Shown here piece after piece: positions 19,325 to 27,550 of a stretch of DNA of 49,489 nucleotides. The stretch lies in the NCBI GenBank assembly GCA_022763385.1, contig JALEGQ010000033.1, positions 1-49,489 of the forward strand, read 5' to 3'. This stretch comes from a bacterium. Lineage in GTDB: Bacteria > Bdellovibrionota_C > UBA2361 > RFPC01. Each line of letters starts with the position of its first letter. The stretch's first letter is position 1. Below the pieces are notes generated by a model. It searched no databases and had not been told where the DNA came from. It was given only the letters and a program-made list of their open reading frames with translations. Made by a program: the position numbers and the translations under genes.

Positions 19325-20362
19325 TCACTCTCGGTGAACAACGGCTCTTCCGGCGATAGAGACGGTAATTCCCCCTCCCCGACGTCGAATTTCCACCTTC
19401 TGAGGAAGCTGCACGGCGGTCTCTCCAGAGAGAAAAAATTCCCGAAGTTGTCCCGCAGATCTCCGCCCGAGGGGGGCTCCAAGGAGGGGGAGGAAGAGCT
19501 GCTGAAGCATTCGCTCCCCTACCGGCGCTGGGGCTGCTTGCAGCAGTTCTCGAAGTCGAGCACACCACGATCGCTCCCCAAACTGACATTCACTCAGGGA
19601 TTCAACTCGCTCTGCGGCGACCTCCTCAAGGGCAGCAAGCTCCTGATGAATCGCCTTCGCCTGGGAGGCGAGGGTCTCCTCTATCCCTCTTCCGAACGTC
19701 TGTCTGAGAAAGCCAAGGGCATATCGCACCGCATTGCGGAGATAAGAGAGGTCGTCATTACTCGGGTCCGAGAGAACAGAGAGCTGCTGTTCGGTGGCAT
19801 ACTCCACGATCTCTTCACGGGTGCAGGAGAGCAGCGGTCGAAGAGAACGAAGTTTTGGATTGTACACCGGCAAGCAGTGAGGAGTCTTATTCGAAAAGAG
19901 CCGCATGAGGAAGGTCTCAACGAGATCTCTCTGGTGGTGCGCCGTAAGCACCGTCTCAAGTTTACGCCCCTCGAGCAGGGAGCGAAAAAACGCGTACCGC
20001 TCCTCTCGTGCCCACTGCTCCTCGTTTGTTCCCGGAGGACGCTCGGGGAGCCGCTTCAGGTGAAATGGGATCTGATCTGCTTCACAACGCTCCTGGAGCA
20101 GCCCCGCCTCCCGTCCGCTCTCTCGCCGAAATCCGTGGTCGACATGTGCGACCTCTACCGTAAGCGAAAGCTCATTTCGCAGCGCGAGCAGTAGGTGAAG
20201 GAGAACAGAACTGTCGACACCACCCGAAAATGCCACAAGATACTTTCCCCCGACCGCAAGGTGTTCTCGAACGGCGCAAAGGAGTGAGCGCTCCGCACTC
20301 TGCTCGTTTTTCTTGCGAAGAGGAAAGAAATTTCCCGGTGGTAGCTGCTCAAAGAAGGACAT
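19325..20362 (-). CDS. tilS: tRNA(Ile)-lysidine synthase TilS
   Basis: About 345 aa. The PP-loop SGGVDSS with following HVDHGFR, the AHHQRDLVETFLMRL motif and SNDDLSYLRNAVR are diagnostic of TilS, which converts C34 of tRNA-Ile(CAT) to lysidine so that it reads AUA. The C-terminal domain is compact compared with E. coli TilS (432 aa). The open frame reaches 20560; the true start is probably ATG 20362 or 20383. The longer form would overlap the divergent gene at 20450. Confidence 0.92.
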   Translation of the reverse strand: MSFFEQLPPGNFFPLRKKNEQSAERSLLCAVREHLAVGGKYLVAFSGGVDSSVLLHLLLALRNELSLTVEVAHVDHGFRRESGREAGLLQERCEADQIPFHLKRLPERPPGTNEEQWAREERYAFFRSLLEGRKLETVLTAHHQRDLVETFLMRLFSNKTPHCLPVYNPKLRSLRPLLSCTREEIVEYATEQQLSVLSDPSNDDLSYLRNAVRYALGFLRQTFGRGIEETLASQAKAIHQELAALEEVAAERVESLSECQFGERSWCARLRELLQAAPAPVGERMLQQLFLPLLGAPLGRRSAGQLREFFLSGETAVQLPQKVEIRRRGGGITVSIAGRAVVHRE

Positions 20363-20449
20363 CTCTGCTACGCTATCGCGCATCAGATAAATTGACAAAG
20401 GACTGGAGGCTCTCTCAGGTGGAGGCCACGCCCCCATATGTCCTGAAAC

Positions 20450-21367
20450 GTGCACGTAGTCATGACCGTTCAGAGGGAAGCGAGAGAGGAGAAACGCATT
20501 ATCGGCGAGATCGGGCCGGTCGACTCTGAGTGCGTCTTTGTCTGTGTCGGGGGGCTTCATGGAAATGAGCCCGCAGGGGTTCGTGCCATAGAATCGCTCT
20601 TTGAGAAGCTCGATCCGCTTCGAGACCAGCTCTCCTCTCGGATAATCGGACTTCGTGGCAATATCGGGGCCCTTGAAGCCAACCTCCGCTACCTTGATAC
20701 GGATCTCAATCGAAGCTGGAAAGAGCCCCAGGACTCACCCGAGAGCTGCCGCGAGGAGCAAGAGAAGGCCGCCATTCAGGCGATCATTCTTCCGCTTCTT
20801 GCGGAGAAGAAGAAGGTTTTTCTCGCCGATCTTCACACCACCTCCTCTGAGAGTACCCCGTTTTTATGGGATCAGTGCGTTAAGAAGATCTTACCGGAGG
20901 ACACACCAGTTCCGATTCTCCGTGACGACGTGGAGCGTCTCACCGGTACGATGGCCTGTTATTTTTCGTCCCTCGGGGTTCCCGTGATCTGCGCCGAAGG
21001 GGGTTCACACTACTCCCCGGCATCTGCCCGCCATCTTGAAGATATCGTCTGGCTCGGCTTGCGAGCGGCGGGGGCACTGCCGGAGCTCGAGATCATCGAG
21101 GAAGCGGAGGGGAGACTCCGAGCCGTAACAGAGGAGGTTCCAGGTCTTCTCCACATCTTCCATCACCACATGATCTCTCCTGAAGACCGCTTTCAGATGG
21201 AACCAGGATTCAAGAACTTCGATCCTCTGAAAAAGGGAACGCTGATTGCCCACGATCAGAATGGCGAAATCCGAGCCCCCCAAGACTGTTTTCTGCTGCT
21301 TCCTCTCTACCAACCACAGGGAGATGACGGATTTCTCCTCGCATCGGCCGAAGAGCGGCGGTCCTAG
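20450..21367 (+). CDS. succinylglutamate desuccinylase/aspartoacylase-family zinc hydrolase
   Basis: 305 aa. Zinc-ligand motif GGLHGNEPAG near residue 35 (His and Glu), NIGALEANLRYLDTDLNR, the third ligand in LADLHTT, and a later AEGGSHY, in the order typical of the AstE/AspA M14-like family. These enzymes hydrolyse N-acyl amino acids. No arginine catabolism genes are adjacent, so the substrate is unknown. The start is GTG 20450 or ATG 20462; no strong ribosome-binding site decides between them. Confidence 0.82.
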   Translation: MHVVMTVQREAREEKRIIGEIGPVDSECVFVCVGGLHGNEPAGVRAIESLFEKLDPLRDQLSSRIIGLRGNIGALEANLRYLDTDLNRSWKEPQDSPESCREEQEKAAIQAIILPLLAEKKKVFLADLHTTSSESTPFLWDQCVKKILPEDTPVPILRDDVERLTGTMACYFSSLGVPVICAEGGSHYSPASARHLEDIVWLGLRAAGALPELEIIEEAEGRLRAVTEEVPGLLHIFHHHMISPEDRFQMEPGFKNFDPLKKGTLIAHDQNGEIRAPQDCFLLLPLYQPQGDDGFLLASAEERRS

Positions 21368-21465
21368 CCTCTGTCAAAAACCTTTGTCAGAAAAGGAGCA
21401 CGTCGACGGCTCGGCTCACTTGCGGCAGGTCGTGTATCGAGACAGAGGATGGCAAAATACCGATC

Positions 21466-21876
21466 CTACCCAGTTTCTCGAAAACGATCGACACTGAACG
21501 CGCCAGCACCGCTGTACAGAACCGAAAGGGCTGCCGCGAGGAAGATGAGATCCTTGCTGAGGAGCTGTCCCGTTGAGGAGAACAGTCCGAAGGCGTAGAT
21601 GAGCGTAACGCCGTGAAACGCGGCGAGGAATGCACCAAGGGTGGTGAGAAATCCGAGCACGAGCAGACCTCCGGCCAGAATCTCCCCGTATGGCAAAATA
21701 ATAGCGTATACGGTGGCGAAGTGTTCGGGCAGGACATTCAGCTTCTGAAACTCTCCGATAAATCCTTTCAGATTCTCAAGCTTCACGATTCCGGAAAGAA
21801 TGAGATACCATCCGAGAGCTTGCCGGAGAAAAAGCGGTGCATAGAGAGCATTTCCAACAGGTCTGTTCAGTTTCAT
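21466..21876 (-). CDS. DoxX-family membrane protein
   Basis: 136 aa with four hydrophobic helices and the DoxX-typical start (LFLRQALGWYLILSGIVKL...) and a glycine-rich second helix (YGEILAGGLLVLGF). DoxX proteins are small membrane proteins linked to thiosulfate:quinone oxidoreduction or oxidative stress; the exact role is unknown here. It is transcribed alone from a likely sigma-70 promoter 34 bp upstream. Confidence 0.88.
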   Translation of the reverse strand: MKLNRPVGNALYAPLFLRQALGWYLILSGIVKLENLKGFIGEFQKLNVLPEHFATVYAIILPYGEILAGGLLVLGFLTTLGAFLAAFHGVTLIYAFGLFSSTGQLLSKDLIFLAAALSVLYSGAGAFSVDRFRETG

Positions 21877-21909
21877 AGCTTTTCAATCCTCACAGTGAAG
21901 CCATCTCAT

Positions 21910-21938
21910 ATTCTAGGGGGACCGAAGCTCGCTGGAAA
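21910..21938 (-). promoter_or_regulatory. sigma-70-type promoter upstream of doxX
   Basis: On the minus strand TTTCCA (21933-21938), a 17-bp spacer and TAGAAT (21910-21915). The -10 box matches consensus at 5 of 6 and the -35 at 4 of 6. It lies 34 bp before the doxX ATG. Confidence 0.45.
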
Positions 21939-22055
21939 GGGGGAAAATCTGCCGTCTCTTGTCTGAACCTCGCAGACTCGGTAAAGAATGAGGAGAGAGG
22001 GCCAGACCGCCTGTCCTCGGAACCGCCCGAACCTCTCAGATGGAAAGGAGAAGAG

Positions 22056-23063
22056 ATGGAAGGAACGCCCCCAGAAAGTGCTTTGGAGAGTGGAGCTTTG
22101 AGAGGCGGGATCGCTCAACGCCATCCGTTCCTAGAGCAGCTGCTCGAACGATGCTCCCCCTACATTATCGGTCAGGATCACTTAATCGAACGGATCCTCG
22201 TAGCCATGCTCTGTGGCGGACACGTCCTTCTTGAAGGAGTCCCCGGTCTCGCCAAAACTCGTCTCCTGAATGTCGTGGGCGCGCTTCTGCATTGCAGCCT
22301 CAAGCGGGTGCAGTTTACCCCCGACCTCCTCCCCGCAGATGTTATTGGAACCGAGATCTACCAACCTGCCACGGGAACCTTTCGGCTTCGGAAAGGCCCG
22401 GTCTTTGCCAACATCGTTCTTGCCGACGAAATTAACCGTGCACCGGCCAAGGTCCAATCCGCCCTCCTCCAGGCCATGCAGGAAAAAATCGTCTCGATCG
22501 GAGAAGAAACTCACCCGCTTCCCCATCCCTTTTTCGTTCTCGCGACCCAGAATCCGATCGAACAGGAGGGGACGTACCCCCTTCCGGAGGCTCAGCTCGA
22601 TCGATTCCTCTTTAAGGTGGTCGTTGACTACCCATCGCTTCAGGATGAGGTGGAGATTCTCCGAACGGTCGGAAATGATGTGCGAGATCATCCCCTTCCG
22701 GAGGCTTGTTTCTCACTGGAAGATCTCCTGGAGCTCTCCGAGAAGAGTCGCACCCTCTACGTGGATGAGAAGCTCGACGAATATATCGTGCAGCTCGTGC
22801 AAGCAACGAGGAAGCCCGCGGAGTACGGACTCGGAGAATTGGTAGAATGGGGAGCATCACCCCGAGCGGGACTCGCGCTCAAGCGGGCAGGGCGCGCGCT
22901 CGCACTCCTTCGCCATGAAGAGTTCGTTCGCCCCCTCCATATTCAGGAGCTTGCTCCAGACGTGCTTCGTCACCGCATTTTGCTCTCCTTTGAAGCAGAG
23001 GCCCGCGGCATCACTGCTGATGAGGTCATCGCCCGCATCGTTCAGGGAGTTCCGGAGCCGTGA
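22056..23063 (+). CDS. MoxR-family AAA+ ATPase
   Basis: 335 aa. Walker A GVPGLAKT, Walker B VLADEINRAP, then LLQAMQEK, ATQNPIEQEGTYPLPEAQLDRF: textbook MoxR motifs. MoxR ATPases act as chaperones for VWA-domain proteins, and here the gene heads an operon with DUF58, BatA and BatB. It starts at an ATG with AAGGAG 5 nt upstream. The DUF58 gene overlaps its end by 4 bp. Confidence 0.96.
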   Translation: MEGTPPESALESGALRGGIAQRHPFLEQLLERCSPYIIGQDHLIERILVAMLCGGHVLLEGVPGLAKTRLLNVVGALLHCSLKRVQFTPDLLPADVIGTEIYQPATGTFRLRKGPVFANIVLADEINRAPAKVQSALLQAMQEKIVSIGEETHPLPHPFFVLATQNPIEQEGTYPLPEAQLDRFLFKVVVDYPSLQDEVEILRTVGNDVRDHPLPEACFSLEDLLELSEKSRTLYVDEKLDEYIVQLVQATRKPAEYGLGELVEWGASPRAGLALKRAGRALALLRHEEFVRPLHIQELAPDVLRHRILLSFEAEARGITADEVIARIVQGVPEP

Positions 23064-24103
23064 GCAGCGCCCCTTCTCCACGCTCCGAAGGCGTGGTCGG
23101 CAAACACGATATCTCTGCTCCGCGCCGTTTGGGGAGATGGATTCGTGCCGTCTGGAAGGGGCCGCCGGCGTTCTCTTTGGATGAGCCTCAGAGGGATGAA
23201 CTGCTCTCCCGAGTAAACGAAGCAAAGAGGCTTGAGCTCCGCTCTCGTCGACTCGCCCAAGCAGAGCTGAGTGGTGACTATACTTCTGCCTTCCTCGGTC
23301 ACGGACTCTCTTTTTCCGAGCTCCGTGATTATCAACCCGGAGATGATCCGAGAAACATCCAGTGGAACGTGACCGCTCGATTTGGAAAACCGTATGTCAA
23401 GGTCTTTCACGAGGAGCGACAACTCCGGGTGATGCTCGTGATTGATGTCTCTCCCTCTGTACTCCTTACTCACCGCTTCACCGCCCTTCAAGAGTTTGCA
23501 GCCCTTCTGATCGGTGTCTGTGAACGAAATCGTGACCGGGTGGGCCTCTCTCTCTTTGGAATGGATGATGCGAGCGCCTCGTCTGCTCTGTATATTCCAC
23601 CGAGTCAGAGTCGCCCCCACTACCGGAGACTCCTCCTCCGGCTCTCTGAGCTCCGGAGGGAGTTCACACCGCAGCCGCCCTTCCAGGCTTCAGAGACGCG
23701 GCTCTCTCTTGGAGCTCACGCCCACTCACTCGTAAAAGAGCTTCCAAAGCACTGTCTGGTGTTTCTTCTTTCGGATTTCGAGGAGGAGATCGACCCAAAC
23801 TCGGTGTCCGTACTCGCCAAGGCGCACGACGTTACCGGTATCTCCCTTCTCAGCGCAGGGAGAGAGGAGAAAACCCTCCCCTCCGGGCTCCTCTCTGTTC
23901 GAGAGCCTGAGAACTTTCAGCACTCCTTCCTCCGTGCGAGCGCCACAGCGCGAATTCGGCAAGTCGAGGAGCATGAGAAGAGGATGTGGAGAGAGCGTCG
24001 AGAAGCGCTTGCGCGAGAAGGAGTACGTGGGTTTTCCTACGACACCTCCGCGCTCCTGACCCTTCGACAGGTGATTGCGCAACGGATGAAGGAGCGGCGA
24101 TGA
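23060..24103 (+). CDS. DUF58 domain protein of the MoxR/Bat operon
   Basis: 347 aa. The core signature SELRDYQPGDDPRNIQWNVTAR...YVKVFHEER is the DUF58 motif, followed by a VWA-like region starting LVIDVSPSVL. These proteins are encoded next to moxR in nearly all such operons and are thought to be client or adaptor proteins. GTG start in a GTGA overlap with the moxR stop; the next gene starts in ATGA at its own stop. Confidence 0.93.
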   Translation: MSSAPSPRSEGVVGKHDISAPRRLGRWIRAVWKGPPAFSLDEPQRDELLSRVNEAKRLELRSRRLAQAELSGDYTSAFLGHGLSFSELRDYQPGDDPRNIQWNVTARFGKPYVKVFHEERQLRVMLVIDVSPSVLLTHRFTALQEFAALLIGVCERNRDRVGLSLFGMDDASASSALYIPPSQSRPHYRRLLLRLSELRREFTPQPPFQASETRLSLGAHAHSLVKELPKHCLVFLLSDFEEEIDPNSVSVLAKAHDVTGISLLSAGREEKTLPSGLLSVREPENFQHSFLRASATARIRQVEEHEKRMWRERREALAREGVRGFSYDTSALLTLRQVIAQRMKERR

Positions 24104-24537
24104 ACGAATCGATTTCCCCCTCACCGACTCCGTACGATATCATTCTTCCCCCAGTGGCTCCCTACTCGGTGAGCACCGAGCAGTGGTCCCTCTTCATCGT
24201 CGCCCTGCTGGTCGTGCTTATGATCGCTTTTCTCTCTTACTGGCGAGCAAGACGCATTCGGTTTGTGAACAGGACTTCTTCCTCTTCGAGGAATACGTGG
24301 GAAGAGCTGTGCCGGATAAAGAATCGCTTCTCCGAAGCAGAAGAGCTCTCCGAAAGGCGAGAACACCTTCATCTCTTCCTGAAGATCGTGAGGAGAATGC
24401 CGATCGACGAGAACGCTCTTCCTCTGACCACGCTCCACAACGCGGCCTATTCTAGAACACCGCAGAGAGGGCTGGTAACCGAGATGGAGCGACTCCTCAC
24501 GTCATTGCAGGGAAACCAAACGGGAGGTCGCTCATGA
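24100..24537 (+). CDS. small single-pass membrane protein, DUF4381-like, Bat operon
   Basis: 145 aa from the ATG at 24100 (4-bp overlap with the previous stop). A proline-rich N-terminus (DIILPPVAPYSVSTEQWSLF) precedes one strong transmembrane helix (~29-47), then a cytoplasmic helical domain. Position and pattern match the DUF4381 protein usually found between DUF58 and BatA. No catalytic residues are seen. Confidence 0.75.
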   Translation: MNESISPSPTPYDIILPPVAPYSVSTEQWSLFIVALLVVLMIAFLSYWRARRIRFVNRTSSSSRNTWEELCRIKNRFSEAEELSERREHLHLFLKIVRRMPIDENALPLTTLHNAAYSRTPQRGLVTEMERLLTSLQGNQTGGRS

Positions 24538-25571
24538 GAGAGCTCTTGTCTGCTCCCTTGGGAGGCCAGATCACCTTTGCCACACCGGAGCTCTTCCTGC
24601 TCTTCCCGATCATGGTGGCACTTCCCTTTCTTCGACGGTGGTGGGCGAAACCACCCTCTAGACCATCTCTTGTCCGCACTCGGGCGGAGGTAGAGGTCGC
24701 CCGGCGTGACTCGTTTCACCAGCTCTCTCGTGTCTTTCCCACTCTTCTTTTTCTGGTGTTCATCGGCTGCCTCGTTGCCGCAGCGGCGCAACCCCAACGG
24801 CAAAACATCCTCGACCTCAGTGAACACCGTCGTCGCAATATCATGGTAGCAATGGACGTCTCTCGGAGTATGGATGCTCCTGACTTTCGGACTCCTGATG
24901 GTCGGACGAAACGGATCGAAGGGGTAAAGTCGGTGACAAAGGATTTTATCGCTCGACGAACCGGGGATCGGATTGGACTCGTGCTCTTTGGTTCCCGTGC
25001 ATACCTTCAGGCGCCCCTCACTATTGACTATCTTTTGCTCTATCAGCTCGTTGATGCTATCTCCCTCGGGGTCGCTGGAGATGGAACTGCTATTGGCGAT
25101 GGACTTGGTGTTGCACTGAAGAAGGTAGAGGCGCTTCCCGCCGAGGCTCGAGCGATTATCCTGCTCACTGATGGAGTGAGCAATTCAGGTCGCATCGAAC
25201 CGATGAAAGCCGCTCGAATTGCAGCCGACCTCAATGTGAAGGTCTACACCATCGGAATCGGTTCACCTGAGGGAAGTACGGTCCAGATTCCTCAAGGAGG
25301 GCTGCTCCGGTACCAGCAGGTCAGGGCCGAGTTTGATGAAGAGACCTTACGAGAGATCGCCTCACTCACCGGCGGGAAGTATTACTTCGCCAGTGACCTC
25401 AACGCTCTCGACCTGATCTATCGTGAAATCGATGCACTGGAGCACACCGAGGCAGAGGAACGGAGCTTTGCTCAAACGGAGGAGCTCTCTTCTCCGCTGG
25501 TGACGGCAGCGCTGATCTCTTTTCTGCTTCACCTCTTAATAACTCAGACGATAATTCGGGTGCTGCCATGA
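24534..25571 (+). CDS. batA: BatA, VWA-domain membrane protein
   Basis: 345 aa. Two N-terminal hydrophobic helices (~20-33 and ~62-85), a von Willebrand A domain with MIDAS DVSRSMD (residues ~104-113) and LTDGVSNSG, and a C-terminal helix. Metal-dependent VWA proteins of this type associate with MoxR and have been linked to aerotolerance and envelope stress. Its start overlaps the previous gene and its end overlaps batB by 4 bp each. Confidence 0.93.
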   Translation: MRELLSAPLGGQITFATPELFLLFPIMVALPFLRRWWAKPPSRPSLVRTRAEVEVARRDSFHQLSRVFPTLLFLVFIGCLVAAAAQPQRQNILDLSEHRRRNIMVAMDVSRSMDAPDFRTPDGRTKRIEGVKSVTKDFIARRTGDRIGLVLFGSRAYLQAPLTIDYLLLYQLVDAISLGVAGDGTAIGDGLGVALKKVEALPAEARAIILLTDGVSNSGRIEPMKAARIAADLNVKVYTIGIGSPEGSTVQIPQGGLLRYQQVRAEFDEETLREIASLTGGKYYFASDLNALDLIYREIDALEHTEAEERSFAQTEELSSPLVTAALISFLLHLLITQTIIRVLP

Positions 25572-27550
25572 CGGTGCGTAGCGAGTTGCTTTCCGAAGGT
25601 GTGGTCTACGATCCCTCTTTTTCATGGGGGGCACCAGAGATGCTCGGCCTCTTGATCTTTCTTCTTCCGCTCGGTGCGGTCACCGTGTTCTTTCTCCGAA
25701 GACGGCGCCACGCCAGAGCCCAACTCTCCTTTCCTTTTGTTGCAGACCTACCCCTCCTTCCTCTGGTATCGCTAACGCTCGTCACTCTTTTGATCGGTGC
25801 CCTTGCCAGACCATCCGCCGGCACCTTTACCGTTCAGATCCCGCAGGCTTCACACTCCCTCTTTCTCGCTATAGATGTGAGCCGCTCAATGCGAGTGCGC
25901 GACCTCCCACCAGATCGAATAACGGTTGTTCAACGGCGAATACTGGATTTTCTCTCTGAAGTTGAACAGCGGCGACTCTCGGCACGGATTGGTATCCTCC
26001 TCTTTGCCGGTGAAGCCGTGATGTACTGTCCCCTCACCTCCGACCTTGAAACGCTGAGGCTCTACATGCGCGAGCTCTCTCCGGAACTCCTTTCAGCTCG
26101 AGGGTCTTCACTTGAAGCGGTGCTCCGACTGGTGAATGACACCATGAGTACTCTCCAGCGAGAGAGCTATTCAGTCGCCATTTTCTCTGACGGAGAGTTC
26201 TCAGATGAAGGAGACCTCGCCTCTCTGACACGGGGAGAGCTGCGTACGCGACTGCTGACCTTTGGTGTCGGGACGGCAGAGGGAGGGCCCATTCCACTGG
26301 CGCGAGGAGCGCTCCAGAAAGATCGTTCCGGGGAGATCGTCATCTCCCGGCGTGAGAGCAGGTGGCTCGAACAGCTTGCGCGTGAGTCCGGCGGCAGCTA
26401 CCACCCTCTCTCGCAGGCTCCCGCGCAAACCCCGCTGGAGCCTCTGATCCGATTGATCACGAGTGACTTGGAGGAATTCGGCGAAGGAGAACATACTGTT
26501 GTTCAACCCGTAGAAGTCGGAGTATATCTGATCTGGGCGGCACTTCTCGTCGTTGCTCTCACGACACTGCTCCCACTTCGGGCCGGACTCTTCCTCCTCT
26601 TGCTGGGGGCGCCTGTTCTTGGTTCTGCTCTGCTCTCTCCCACGCCTGTTTCTGCTTCTGACACCGAGAAGAAGGAGTCGGACAGCACACTCCTCTCTCG
26701 TCTCGAGCGAGCGAACGCCGCTTTTCACGACAAGAACTACAAGGCCGCCCTCTCGCTGTACCGCCAAGAGCTCCAAGAGCGTCCAGAGGCCTTTTCCGCG
26801 GCACTCGGGAAGGGAGCCACCCTCTTCCGATTGGAACGGTATACCGAAGCAGAAGAGGAGTTCTTACAGATTGCCCGTCAGAGTGACGAGGGACGGACGG
26901 TATTTCAAGCACTCTATAATGCAGGAAATAGCGCTTTTGCGGCGGACCGATTTCGTGAGGCGGTCCAATACTACGACCGGGCACTCTCCCTCTTTCCAGA
27001 GAGTCGAGAAACACGATTTAATCGAAAACTCGCTCAGGAACGACTCCAAGAGCAAGAGGACAGCTCAGAAGAGAACGACTCACCGGAGAACCGATCGCAG
27101 GAAGAGAAGGAACAAGAAGAAACGGAAGAACAAGAGGATGGCAACTCTCAGAAGGAGGAGCAAGGTGAGGGACAAGAACAACGCTCACGGGAGGAGAATT
27201 CAGACGAGGGCCAAGAAACCGCAGAAGAGAGATCTTCTTCAGAAAACAACGAAGAAAAGGGAGAGTCAGAGCAGGAGCCGTCGTCCGGGAAGGACGGTTC
27301 AGAAGGCGACCATAAACAGAAGGAATCCGAGCGCAAAAGTGCCGAAGAACGGCAAGAGAATGCACCAGGGGCTGACGGAGAAACTTCTCCAACGGAAGGA
27401 ACCTCAGCTCAGGAAACCGAAGGAGGGGCTGAGTTGAGTATAGAGGAACGAGCTGCTCAGACGTGGTTACAGTCTCTCCCCGAAACTCCACTCCTCCTTC
27501 GCCGTTATCAGGGCAAGAGCACGTCACAGAACGAGGAACACACATGGTGA
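25568..27550 (+). CDS. BatB-BatC fusion: VWA membrane protein with TPR and acidic tail
   Basis: 660 aa. Residues 1-~365 are BatB: two N-terminal helices, VWA with MIDAS DVSRSMR, and C-terminal helices (~325-357). Residues ~375-485 are TPR units (ANAAFHDKNYKAALSLYRQEL, LYNAGNSAFAADRFREAVQYYDRAL), as in BatC. Then comes about 150 residues of very Glu/Gln/Ser/Lys-rich, probably disordered sequence, and a short conserved-looking C-terminus (ERAAQTWLQSLPETP). BatB and BatC are separate genes in several bacteria. Confidence 0.93.
   Translation: MTVRSELLSEGVVYDPSFSWGAPEMLGLLIFLLPLGAVTVFFLRRRRHARAQLSFPFVADLPLLPLVSLTLVTLLIGALARPSAGTFTVQIPQASHSLFLAIDVSRSMRVRDLPPDRITVVQRRILDFLSEVEQRRLSARIGILLFAGEAVMYCPLTSDLETLRLYMRELSPELLSARGSSLEAVLRLVNDTMSTLQRESYSVAIFSDGEFSDEGDLASLTRGELRTRLLTFGVGTAEGGPIPLARGALQKDRSGEIVISRRESRWLEQLARESGGSYHPLSQAPAQTPLEPLIRLITSDLEEFGEGEHTVVQPVEVGVYLIWAALLVVALTTLLPLRAGLFLLLLGAPVLGSALLSPTPVSASDTEKKESDSTLLSRLERANAAFHDKNYKAALSLYRQELQERPEAFSAALGKGATLFRLERYTEAEEEFLQIARQSDEGRTVFQALYNAGNSAFAADRFREAVQYYDRALSLFPESRETRFNRKLAQERLQEQEDSSEENDSPENRSQEEKEQEETEEQEDGNSQKEEQGEGQEQRSREENSDEGQETAEERSSSENNEEKGESEQEPSSGKDGSEGDHKQKESERKSAEERQENAPGADGETSPTEGTSAQETEGGAELSIEERAAQTWLQSLPETPLLLRRYQGKSTSQNEEHTW

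Noticed and set aside
21368..21448. 8-bp inverted repeat CCTCTGTC (21368-21375) / GACAGAGG (21441-21448) between convergent genes
   Set aside because: The loop is about 65 nt and there is no T tract, so it is weak as a terminator.
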